The notes beneath the pieces are model-generated. The model was not told the origin of the DNA. It worked only from the letters and a program-made list of their open reading frames with translations, and did not search any database. From NCBI GenBank assembly GCA_947585665.1, contig CANPXE010000011.1, forward strand, positions 1 through 58,487: 58,487 bases of DNA, in the 5' to 3' direction. The position numbers were made by a program, and so were the translations under genes. Shown here one piece after another: positions 42,788 through 49,504 of the stretch (position 1 is the first letter of the stretch; each line of letters starts with the position of its first letter). The stretch comes from an uncultured Bacilli bacterium. GTDB lineage: Bacteria > Bacillota_I > Bacilli_A > RF39 > UBA660.

Positions 42788-43609
42788 TTATTTATTAAAA
42801 TTTATGCTCTCAATCATTTTCTCTTTTGTTGATCGTGTTAGTTTTGTATATATTCTAGTTGTTTCAATTGAACTATGACCTAATATGTCAGCTAGTTGTG
42901 GAAGATTGCCAGGATATTCTTCTAAAAACTTTATTGCAAATAAATGTCTAAATGCGTGTGCGTGAACTTTCTTTTTATTAACTCTAGCTGCTCCAGCAAT
43001 CTTCTTTATTCTTTTCCAAAAGCAAGAAAAAGTGATCATTTCTCCTGTAATGCTAGATGGAAATAAAGTACCATTTTTAATCTTTTGTGATCTTGCATAC
43101 TTTCTTAATTCTCTTAATAAAGGTTTAACAACTGTTATCTCTCTGAATTTGCTTTTCGATTTTATCTCAATATTAGTGTTTAAATTTTCAATAGTAAAAT
43201 ATTTTAATTCAGATATTCTACATCCTGTCATTGCTAAAATTTTCATCATATAGTAACTTTGATGATCTCCTCTTTTTTTGGCATATCTTAATAATCTCTT
43301 ATAATCGATAATTGATAGCGATTCTTTTATTGAAAATTCTTTTTGAATCTTTTCTTCTTTCAGAATTAATTCAGGCTTATTTATAAATTTTAAATATTTA
43401 TTTACAATTATGATCCAAAGATTTTGTGATCTAGGACATAACTTTTTTTTCTCGCTCATATATTCTTTAAAAGAATTAACTTTTAATTTAGAATAATCGT
43501 TATCTAAAAAATTCAAAAATTCAAAAACAATATGCCTATACTGTTTTATAGTATTTTCTGATAATTCATCTTCCTCTTGTTTAAAAATAAAACTATCTAA
43601 ATCATTCAT
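42788..43609 (-). CDS. Tyrosine recombinase (phage integrase family)
   Basis: Start at ATG 43609 (AAAGGTGAAAAAT site). The 273-residue protein has an N-terminal SAM-like core-binding domain (SENTIKQYRHIVFEFLNFL) and a catalytic domain with Arg in MTGCRISELKYF, HAHAFRHLFAIKF (HxxR), GHSSIETTRIY with the His and nucleophilic Tyr. All catalytic residues appear present. It lies in the middle of the early operon and far from both attachment sites, so it is probably not the integrase of this prophage; a role in dimer or concatemer processing is possible. Confidence 0.9.
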   Translation of the reverse strand: MNDLDSFIFKQEEDELSENTIKQYRHIVFEFLNFLDNDYSKLKVNSFKEYMSEKKKLCPRSQNLWIIIVNKYLKFINKPELILKEEKIQKEFSIKESLSIIDYKRLLRYAKKRGDHQSYYMMKILAMTGCRISELKYFTIENLNTNIEIKSKSKFREITVVKPLLRELRKYARSQKIKNGTLFPSSITGEMITFSCFWKRIKKIAGAARVNKKKVHAHAFRHLFAIKFLEEYPGNLPQLADILGHSSIETTRIYTKLTRSTKEKMIESINFNK

Positions 43610-44003
43610 ATTTTTCACCTTTTAAAATATTTATAATTTTGGATATAGTAATAATCAAATCATCTTTTCGAATATAAAGCATATCGTTTTTAATGTTTTT
43701 TTCAAAATCTTCTAGTAAATTTAAGATCTTCTTTTCTTTTAATTCTTCAAAAAGTAGTTTTTTTTCTAGTTCTTCTACGTCATCTTTATAATTTTTTGTT
43801 GAAACTTTGAAAAAAGAATATATAGAATCAGTTATTGATTCGTGATTTTTTGAAACTATAAACTCTGAATACTGATCATTTATTATCCAATCGAGAGCAT
43901 TAATCGTTGATATATACATTTGACGAGTGTTGTAGTCTAGAAGTTTTTCCAATTTATTTTCTAAACTATACTTTAAGTTCTTTATTTGATCAAGCTCCTT
44001 CAT
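43602..44003 (-). CDS. Helical unknown early phage protein
   Basis: A 133-residue protein from ATG 44003 (GAAGGTGATAATG site), almost all helix: LDQIKNLKYSLENKLEKLLD, ISTINALDWIINDQYSEFIV, DDVEELEKKLLFEELKEKKI. It overlaps the replication gene upstream and the recombinase gene downstream. Function unknown; could be a replication accessory protein by position. Confidence 0.6.
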   Translation of the reverse strand: MKELDQIKNLKYSLENKLEKLLDYNTRQMYISTINALDWIINDQYSEFIVSKNHESITDSIYSFFKVSTKNYKDDVEELEKKLLFEELKEKKILNLLEDFEKNIKNDMLYIRKDDLIITISKIINILKGEKYE

Positions 44004-44649
44004 CATTATCACCTTCTAATTCTAAGAAATTATCCATAAGATATAATTCTTCGTTTGATACACAATTTGAATTTGATAAATTTTCATATAAATCATTAAC
44101 TTTGTTTAGCCAATTTATAAAACCTTCTGGATGTTTTAATTTAAATTCTGAACTAACAGGATTTGTACAAATTTCTTTTTTTAAGCAATTCCTACAAAAT
44201 TCATTTTTAAATTTACTTCCTAAGTGACAAGGATTTCTCTCACGCGTGCGCGTGCGCGCGGTATTATTACACACATATATATTATTTATATCTTCTATTG
44301 TGGTTGATTTGTTGGTTGATTTGTTGGTTGATTTATTGATGTTTTGTTGATATTCTTCATATTTTACAACGGTTATTAACGTATATTTGTTGGTTATTTT
44401 GCTGGTTATTTCGTTGGTTGATATTAGATGTTTCAAAGCTGTGCGAATTTCCTGTTCAGATATGCCTAATTCTTCAGCTAACTTCTTTCTACTTGTTATA
44501 AAACTACCTCTTTTAATAGTTTTTCCATTAAAAATAGTATTTTTCCAATTAGCTTTAAGTAGACAATGTATAAATAAAGATTTAGTATTTTGTTCTTTAT
44601 ACCATTGCCATTTAGTAAACTTTGAATGTAGTCTTATCCATCCACTCAT
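43990..44649 (-). CDS. Phage replisome organizer / replication initiation protein
   Basis: A 219-residue protein. The N-terminal winged-helix (WIRLHSKFTKWQWYKEQNTK, LLKANWKNTIFNGKTIKRGS, SRKKLAEELGISEQEIRTAL) is the pattern of the phage replisome-organizer N-terminal domain that binds the origin. A tetrapeptide repeat (NKST x3) encoded by 12-bp repeats follows, then ARTRTRERN from an alternating CG/CA tract, and a C-terminal segment with four Cys (CHLGSKFKNEFCRNCLKKEI). The gene itself probably contains the origin. It overlaps the small gene upstream (ATGA). Confidence 0.85.
   Translation of the reverse strand: MSGWIRLHSKFTKWQWYKEQNTKSLFIHCLLKANWKNTIFNGKTIKRGSFITSRKKLAEELGISEQEIRTALKHLISTNEITSKITNKYTLITVVKYEEYQQNINKSTNKSTNKSTTIEDINNIYVCNNTARTRTRERNPCHLGSKFKNEFCRNCLKKEICTNPVSSEFKLKHPEGFINWLNKVNDLYENLSNSNCVSNEELYLMDNFLELEGDNDEGA
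44241..44425. other. Putative phage replication origin inside the initiator gene
   Basis: Two clusters of 12-bp iteron-like direct repeats with core GGTTGATTT/GGTTATTT: 44300-44335 (three copies) and 44390-44425 (three copies). Next to them are a 20-bp perfectly alternating purine/pyrimidine GC tract (44241-44260, Z-DNA-prone) and an adjacent AT-rich stretch (44261-44295) that could melt. Iterons plus an AT-rich element inside the replisome-organizer gene is a known phage origin layout. Confidence 0.55.
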
Positions 44650-44768
44650 TTAGTAGCCTCAACTTGAGATTTAGACAATTTCGTGATATAATTAAAAATG
44701 TCTTTTAATAAAAGACGAAGGAACTTTTTGATTGCGTTGAGTTCCTTTTTCTTTTGTTCTATTTTCAT
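44646..44768 (-). CDS. Very small early protein (40 aa)
   Basis: MKIEQKKKELNAIKKFLRLL and so on, ending QVEATK; basic and helical. Its ATG overlaps the upstream stop (ATGA) and its TGA overlaps the start of the replisome organizer gene (ATGA). This exact fit between two genes supports translation. Function unknown. Confidence 0.6.
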   Translation of the reverse strand: MKIEQKKKELNAIKKFLRLLLKDIFNYITKLSKSQVEATK

Positions 44769-45076
44769 AAGTCTTCACCTATTAAGACGCTTAAGCAATA
44801 ATCTTTTGTATTATTTTCAATACATTTATTTAAAAAGTTATTCTCCAAATCATTATCTAATTTTATTAGAACACTCAATGATAATAATAAAGCTATTAAT
44901 ATTGCTATAAATTCAATTAAACGTTTCTTTCTTAACTTCTTTTTTTTGAATTTTAAATCATCGTTACATAACATTTTTTCAATTCTTTTTTTAGATAAAG
45001 CATTGTTGTGATTCTTATGCAATGTTTCTAACATATCATTAGTTTCTTTTTTTCTTTGTTCGTTGCTATATTTCAT
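44765..45076 (-). CDS. Single-TM early phage protein (103 aa)
   Basis: A basic N-terminal helix region (about 1-53) is followed by one membrane segment (LIEFIAILIALLLSLSVLIK, about 54-73) and a short tail with two Cys (KCIENNTKDYC). Membrane anchoring next to the replication gene could link replication to the membrane; unproven. Confidence 0.65.
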   Translation of the reverse strand: MKYSNEQRKKETNDMLETLHKNHNNALSKKRIEKMLCNDDLKFKKKKLRKKRLIEFIAILIALLLSLSVLIKLDNDLENNFLNKCIENNTKDYCLSVLIGEDL

Positions 45077-45091
45077 ATAAAATCCTTCCTT

Positions 45092-45310
45092 TTAATAAAT
45101 TAAATTTTTACTATTATTATTTTTTAAATCTTCTAATTCTTTTTTTGAATAAAACCAACCATCAACATTGTTTCCAGCCAAACGTTGATTTTCAGCGATT
45201 TGATTTATTGTGTCATATATATTTTTTAAATTAATTTTTCTCTCTTCTGGAGTAACGTCTGAAATGATCTCAATTTTTGCTTGTCCTACTTCGATGTTAA
45301 GTTTTCTCAT
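45092..45310 (-). CDS. Unknown early phage protein (72 aa)
   Basis: MRKLNIEVGQAKIEIISDVT, PEERKINLKNIYDTINQIAE and GWFYSKKELEDLKNN. The strand followed by PEERKxNLxxIYDxIN pattern recurs in Bacillota prophages downstream of cro. GGAGGGAATAT precedes ATG. Function unknown. Confidence 0.65.
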   Translation of the reverse strand: MRKLNIEVGQAKIEIISDVTPEERKINLKNIYDTINQIAENQRLAGNNVDGWFYSKKELEDLKNNNSKNLIY

Positions 45311-45358
45311 ATATTCCCTCCTCTTATAAATATCTTTATTTTTAAAACTGTAAATCTG

Positions 45359-45679
45359 TCAAAAAGAAGACAATATCTCATCTAATATTTGATTAAAATT
45401 TTCAATTGTTAGTTCCTGGATATCTTCAAAGTTCTTAAATATATAAAGATTATTAGATACATCATTAACATTTTCACAATAATCTGGTCCAAATAAATCT
45501 AATCCAGTAACAATAGAAGGCATTTTATCAGTAAATTTAGAATTATTATTTTGTTCTTGATAATTGTATATTGCTTTCATTACTTCAAAATAGTAATCAC
45601 TAATATCAAAATCGCTAATATATTTTTTCCTTAATTCTTTTAATAAATTTATTGTCTCTTCGAAATTTAAATTAATCAT
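45359..45679 (-). CDS. Unknown early phage protein (106 aa)
   Basis: Acidic, helical protein (LNFEETINLLKELRKKYISD, FEVMKAIYNYQEQN, IQELTIENFNQILDEILSSF) with AAGGAG before ATG. It follows cro and would be among the first proteins after induction. No homologue recognised; an anti-repressor or host-takeover role cannot be judged. Confidence 0.6.
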   Translation of the reverse strand: MINLNFEETINLLKELRKKYISDFDISDYYFEVMKAIYNYQEQNNNSKFTDKMPSIVTGLDLFGPDYCENVNDVSNNLYIFKNFEDIQELTIENFNQILDEILSSF

Positions 45680-45776
45680 AGATTTACTCCTTAAAATATA
45701 TTCGACATATTTTTTAATTTTCTTATCGTGGTATTTTATTTGATCTTTAATTTAAATAATTAAAAATAAATGTTAA

Positions 45777-45995
45777 CTAATCTTTCTCTACGTTAGAGAA
45801 TAATTCTTCAATTGAATATTGAATTTTACTTTTTGAATTAATTAAATTTTTTAATTTAGATGCTTCGGTTGTACTAAAATCATATTTTGCATTCAATTTT
45901 AAGTTCACAGTTGATAAAGATTTAATTCCTAAATTATCAGCAATTTCTTGTTGTGTTATATTTAATTCTTTTAATATTTCTTTTAATTTACTCAC
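45777..45995 (-). CDS. Cro-like helix-turn-helix regulator
   Basis: A 72-residue protein with GTG start after AAAGGAGAAGAATT. The helix-turn-helix is ILKELNITQQEIADNLGIKS followed by LSTVNLKLNAKYDF. It is the first leftward gene and diverges from the CI-like repressor across the operator region. It would bind the same operators to favour the lytic programme. Confidence 0.88.
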   Translation of the reverse strand: MSKLKEILKELNITQQEIADNLGIKSLSTVNLKLNAKYDFSTTEASKLKNLINSKSKIQYSIEELFSNVEKD

Positions 45996-46010
45996 AATTC
46001 TTCTCCTTTC

Positions 46011-46135
46011 TACGATTTTTCGTATATATAAGTTAAAAAAATATTTTTCCTTTAACTATAATTCAATATTATACGATTTTTCGTACTATGTCAATAAAAA
46101 AATACGATTTTTCAAAAAATATTTGATTTTTCGTA
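46011..46135. promoter_or_regulatory. Lysogeny operators (four TACGATTTTTCGTA-type sites)
   Basis: Full palindromes TACGA-TTTT-TCGTA at 46011-46024 and 46072-46085. Two degenerate copies, each with one intact half, lie at 46103-46116 (TACGATTTTTCAAA) and 46122-46135 (TTTGATTTTTCGTA). They overlap both divergent promoters, as expected for CI/Cro control. Confidence 0.88.
46067..46094 (-). promoter_or_regulatory. Early leftward promoter (PR-like)
   Basis: -35 TTGACA (46089-46094) and a -10 at TATAAT/TAATAT (46066-46073) on the minus strand, with 15 or 17 bp between depending on the -10 chosen. The full operator 46072-46085 occupies the spacer, so repressor binding would block it. Confidence 0.75.
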
Positions 46136-46151
46136 CACAATACATTATAAT
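46122..46151 (+). promoter_or_regulatory. Repressor-maintenance promoter
   Basis: -35 TTTGAT (46122-46127), 18-bp spacer and -10 TATAAT (46146-46151) on the plus strand. The -35 lies within the fourth operator, giving a route for autoregulation. The repressor GTG start is 26 nt downstream of the -10. Confidence 0.65.
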
Positions 46152-46176
46152 TAATGTAAAGAAAGGGGATAATAAT

Positions 46177-46824
46177 GTGGAAGAGGAATTAAAAAAAATT
46201 ATAATTGATAAATTTGGATCAGTTAGACAGTTTGCTTCTAAAATTGATATTCCTTATACAACAGTCGATACAATTCTTAAAAGAGGAATAGATAATTCCA
46301 ATGTTACTAATGTTATAAAAATGTGCAAGGGTCTAAAAATTTCAGTTGACAAATTGATTGATGAGCATAAAATTATTCAAATATCTTTTGACAATGGTGA
46401 GTTAATAAATATAGATAATGATATTATTAAAATAGCTGTTTATGGAACTATTAAAGCAGGAATACCAATAGAAAGTCAACCAGATATAATTGATTATGTT
46501 GAAATACCAAAAAAATGGACTGTTGGTGGAAAAAAATTCTATGGTTTAAAAATCAGCGGTGACTCGATGTTTCCAAAATATAATGAAAATGATATTGTTA
46601 TATTTGAACAAAATGATGATACTAATTTGTATAATGGTAAAGATGTTGCTGTAATGATAAATGGAACTGAATCTACTTTTAAAAAAATTTTAGTAAACGA
46701 TAATGGTATAATTTTACAGCCTTATAATACTGCTTATGACATTATGATGTTTTCAAAAGAACAAGTTGAACAATTACCTATTAAAGTTATAGGAATTGCA
46801 ATTGAAAAAAGAACAAGATTATAA
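46177..46824 (+). CDS. CI-like phage repressor with S24 (LexA-type) peptidase domain
   Basis: A 215-residue protein read from GTG 46177 (AAAGGGGATAATAAT site). N-terminal helix-turn-helix: FGSVRQFASKIDIPYTTVDT. C-terminal peptidase (about 95-215): cleavage site Ala-Gly in YGTIKAGIPIE, Ser nucleophile in SGDSMFPKYNENDI, and Lys in AVMINGTESTFKKI. Autocleavage would be triggered by RecA after DNA damage (established for the family), linking induction to the SOS response. Confidence 0.93.
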   Translation: MEEELKKIIIDKFGSVRQFASKIDIPYTTVDTILKRGIDNSNVTNVIKMCKGLKISVDKLIDEHKIIQISFDNGELINIDNDIIKIAVYGTIKAGIPIESQPDIIDYVEIPKKWTVGGKKFYGLKISGDSMFPKYNENDIVIFEQNDDTNLYNGKDVAVMINGTESTFKKILVNDNGIILQPYNTAYDIMMFSKEQVEQLPIKVIGIAIEKRTRL

Positions 46825-46848
46825 ATTAGCATTTAATTTGGTGATACA

Positions 46849-47322
46849 ATGATATTTAATAAAAAGAAACAAATAAATAATAAATATAATGAAATAAGTG
46901 AAAATATTTCAAATATGAATTATACGATAAATAATATATTAAAGGAATATACAGAGAACATTGATGAAATAATGGTTACAGCTAACAACATTACAATTTT
47001 TTCAGCTTTTTTCTGTTATTATCATAGAGATGAAAAAAGCAAAAATATAATATTTCAATACATACAAAATTTTTTAAATTTTTTAAGTACTACTAATATT
47101 AGTGAAGAAGAAATAGAAGATATAAAATTTTATATTATTAATAATAAGGTAATAATAGAAGAAAAAATGATACCTAATATGATGATTGAACAAATTATAG
47201 ATTTATTAGTTGAAAAAACTTTAATTAATTGCTGTGATTTAAATTATTCTAAATATAGTTCTATGTCTGTTCAGTTATCAAATATCTTATTGAATTTTAT
47301 AACACTTACAATTAAACAATAA
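46849..47322 (+). CDS. Unknown lysogen-expressed protein downstream of the repressor
   Basis: A 157-residue protein 24 nt after the repressor gene with a GGTGAT site, so probably cotranscribed in the lysogen. It is helical, Asn/Ile-rich, with no signal peptide or clear membrane segment (one apolar stretch ITIFSAFFCYY). Position suggests a moron such as an immunity or exclusion factor. I do not recognise the family. Confidence 0.6.
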   Translation: MIFNKKKQINNKYNEISENISNMNYTINNILKEYTENIDEIMVTANNITIFSAFFCYYHRDEKSKNIIFQYIQNFLNFLSTTNISEEEIEDIKFYIINNKVIIEEKMIPNMMIEQIIDLLVEKTLINCCDLNYSKYSSMSVQLSNILLNFITLTIKQ

Positions 47323-47395
47323 AAATTATTATTACTTTATAAACAAAATTATGATTTTAATAAAATTTAAAAATATATATTTTCAATCTTTAACA

Positions 47396-47424
47396 TAAAA
47401 AAATCTCGTGCTGAAACACGAGAT
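47396..47424 (-). terminator. Hairpin between the lysogenic operon and the recombinase gene
   Basis: ATCTCGTG-ctgaaa-CACGAGAT perfect hairpin. The T-run lies on the minus-strand side, so it looks like a terminator for leftward (antisense) transcripts; on the plus strand it is only a hairpin. It may isolate the recombinase gene or act in its mRNA leader. Confidence 0.55.
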
Positions 47425-47538
47425 ATATACAGAAATAAAGCTCAAAATCTACCACGATAAGAATCTTTTTTTCTGCTATTTAATTATAGCATAGAAAGAC
47501 TTTCTTATCAATAAAATTTAAGAAAGGAAGTGCTATAC

Positions 47539-49056
47539 ATGTATGCAGCTTATTTAAGAAAATCAAGAGCTGATATCGAATTAGAAAAAAATAGTGGTGT
47601 TGATACGCTACAAAGACATAGAGATATAATAAAAAATACATCTAAATATCTAAATATTAAGATTGATAAATGGTATGAAGAAATCGTGTCTGGTGAAACT
47701 ATTGCAGCAAGACCTAAAGTTCAAGAACTTCTTTTAGAAGTCGAAAAAAGCACCTATGATGGTGTATTTGTTGTTGATGTAGATAGATTAGCGCGTGGTG
47801 ACAATGCTGATCAATCAAGAATCTCAAAAGCATTTTCATTCTCAAATACTAAAATTATAACTCCTACAAAAATTTATGATCCAAACAACGAAGATGATTC
47901 AGACTACTTTGAGTTCGGTTTATTTATGTCAAGACGTGAGTATAAGATAATCAATAAAAGATTAAATCGTGGTCGGCTTTCTTCTGTTAACGAAGGTAAA
48001 TTTGTTGGATCAGTTTGTCCTTATGGATATGATAAAGAAAAATTAAAAGGACAAAAAGGATATAAATTAATAATAAATGATGATGAATCTAAAATAGTAA
48101 GAATAATCTTTGATTTGGCTTGTAAAGGAATCGGATGTAATAATATAGCTAATTATTTAAACAAAATTGGATCTAAACCTAGAAAAAGCGAAGTTTGGGT
48201 ATCAGCCAGTATTAGAGACATTATTCATAATCCTGTCTATTATGGTATGATAAAATGGAATAGAAGAAAGACAGTTAAACAAATGCGAAATGGAATTGTT
48301 TACACATCGAGACCAAAAAATAATGACTATATTCTAGTTGAAGGACTACATCAATCAATAATTGAGAAAGAAAAATGGGATTTAGCAAACATAAAATCGA
48401 AGATAAAGGAAGGAAAGTCAACAAGAAACGATTTGACTTTACAAAATTCTCTTGCTGGATTAGTTAAATGTGGTATTTGTGGAAGAACAATGCAAAGAAG
48501 AAACTATCGTTCAGGTCATATAGACGGATTAATTTGTCCACTACCACACTGTAAAAATATTGGCTCACATCTATACCTAGTTGAAAATGCCATAATTAGC
48601 TCGTTAGAGGAATGTTTAAAAGAATATGAGGAAATACTAATAACATATAAAAAAGACGAAAATGAGGATGTTTCCGATACCTCTAGTATTGAATTAATAT
48701 CAAAAGAAATTGAAAAATGCAAATCGCAATTAAATAAAGCTTATGATTTACTTGAACAAGGTATTTACGACACTAATACATTTTTAGAAAGAAGTACTTC
48801 ATTAAAAGATAAAATAAATTCATTAGAAGAAGAGATTAGAAAAAGCAGCGTTACCTCTAAGAAAAACAAAATTGAAAAAATCAAAGATGTGATTCCGAAA
48901 ATAAAAAACGTCTTGAGTAATTATTCTAAATCATTATCTGCAGAAGAAAAGAATAATCTTTTGAAAGTAGTAATCAGTGATATAAAATATATAAAGACCG
49001 TCAAAGGAAGAGGAAAAGAAGACAAATTTAATTTAAAAATAAATATAAAATTATAA
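47539..49056 (+). CDS. Large serine recombinase (integrase/excisionase)
   Basis: A 505-residue protein from ATG 47539 (AAAGGAAGTG site). The resolvase domain (about 1-150) has the nucleophile Ser9 in AAYLRKSRAD and DVDRLARGD. A recombinase domain follows (YGYDKEKLKGQKGYKLII, GIGCNNIANYLNKIGSKPRK), then a zinc ribbon (CGICGRTMQRRN...CPLPHC) and a coiled coil (about 375-440). Length and order match phage large serine integrases such as SprA/SpoIVCA-related enzymes. It ends 2 nt before the attR arm. It would integrate into and, with a partner factor, excise from cotJC. Confidence 0.95.
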   Translation: MYAAYLRKSRADIELEKNSGVDTLQRHRDIIKNTSKYLNIKIDKWYEEIVSGETIAARPKVQELLLEVEKSTYDGVFVVDVDRLARGDNADQSRISKAFSFSNTKIITPTKIYDPNNEDDSDYFEFGLFMSRREYKIINKRLNRGRLSSVNEGKFVGSVCPYGYDKEKLKGQKGYKLIINDDESKIVRIIFDLACKGIGCNNIANYLNKIGSKPRKSEVWVSASIRDIIHNPVYYGMIKWNRRKTVKQMRNGIVYTSRPKNNDYILVEGLHQSIIEKEKWDLANIKSKIKEGKSTRNDLTLQNSLAGLVKCGICGRTMQRRNYRSGHIDGLICPLPHCKNIGSHLYLVENAIISSLEECLKEYEEILITYKKDENEDVSDTSSIELISKEIEKCKSQLNKAYDLLEQGIYDTNTFLERSTSLKDKINSLEEEIRKSSVTSKKNKIEKIKDVIPKIKNVLSNYSKSLSAEEKNNLLKVVISDIKYIKTVKGRGKEDKFNLKINIKL

Positions 49057-49058
49057 TA

Positions 49059-49080
49059 ACTATCGTGTGTGTTCCGAAGA
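49059..49080. other. attR: phage half-site arm plus crossover GA
   Basis: Arm ACTATCGTGTGTGTTC (49059-49074), then CGAA and GA (49079-49080), then host cotJC GCTTGCC. The arm is the inverted partner of the attL arm (one mismatch). Confidence 0.88.
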
Positions 49081-49453
49081 GCTTGCCCATGTTGAAATGA
49101 TTTCAACAATGGTTTATCAATTGACGAAAGATGCAACCATCGAAGAGATTAAACAATATGGTTTTGATACCAACTACACGGAAAATGGTAAAGATTTATA
49201 TGCCATAAACGCTAATGGTGTTCCATATACAAGTGCCTATTTTGCCGCAACCGGTGACCCTTTAGCTAATCTTAGTGAAGATATGGCCGCTGAAGAAAAA
49301 GCACGTGCTGTCTATGAACATTTAATCGATTTAAGTGATGACCCTGATGTAACGGGTGTTCTTCTATGGCTTCGTCAAAGAGAAATTGTTCACTTTCAAA
49401 GATTTAAAGAATTATATGATGACTATAAAAAAATGGGTATTAATAAAAAATAA
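49079..49453 (+). CDS. cotJC: CotJC C-terminal part, interrupted by prophage
   Basis: Encodes LAHVEMISTMVYQLTKDATI, GVPYTSAYFAATGDP, EDMAAEEKARAVYEHLIDLS, DDPDVTGVLLWLRQREIVHF, that is, the remaining CotJC with Glu/His metal ligands (EEKAR..YEH, REIVH). The frame is entered at codon GA|G. There is no ribosome binding site or plausible start here, so it is silent in the lysogen. It is followed by its own terminator, as expected for the end of the cotJ operon. Confidence 0.94.
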   Translation, partial: ELAHVEMISTMVYQLTKDATIEEIKQYGFDTNYTENGKDLYAINANGVPYTSAYFAATGDPLANLSEDMAAEEKARAVYEHLIDLSDDPDVTGVLLWLRQREIVHFQRFKELYDDYKKMGINKK

Positions 49454-49481
49454 AAATTATCTAGCAATAGATAATTTTTTT
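49453..49481 (+). terminator. Terminator of the cotJ operon
   Basis: AAAATTATCTA-gcaa-TAGATAATTTT hairpin followed by T residues, starting at the cotJC stop. Confidence 0.85.
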
Positions 49482-49504
49482 GTTATTTTTATTATTTTTA
49501 TTTT

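Larger units (their letters stand above)
13833..49080. mobile_element. Integrated podovirus-type prophage interrupting cotJC (about 35.25 kb)
   Basis: Bounded by attL and attR half-sites with inverted 16-bp arms and a shared GA crossover. It contains, from right to left, a serine recombinase, CI/Cro switch, early operon with replisome organizer, late regulator, terminase, portal, capsid, tail, holin and endolysin genes. All functional modules expected of a podovirus appear present, with no obvious inactivating damage apart from homopolymer-tract frameshifts. Excision would precisely rebuild cotJC, so it may act as a skin-type developmentally excised element as well as a temperate phage. Confidence 0.93.

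Noticed and set aside
49067..49453. Reading the cotJC C-terminal part as an independent gene starting at GTG 49067
   Set aside because: There is no ribosome binding site, the first codons belong to the phage attachment arm, and the protein lacks the N-terminal helices of the fold.
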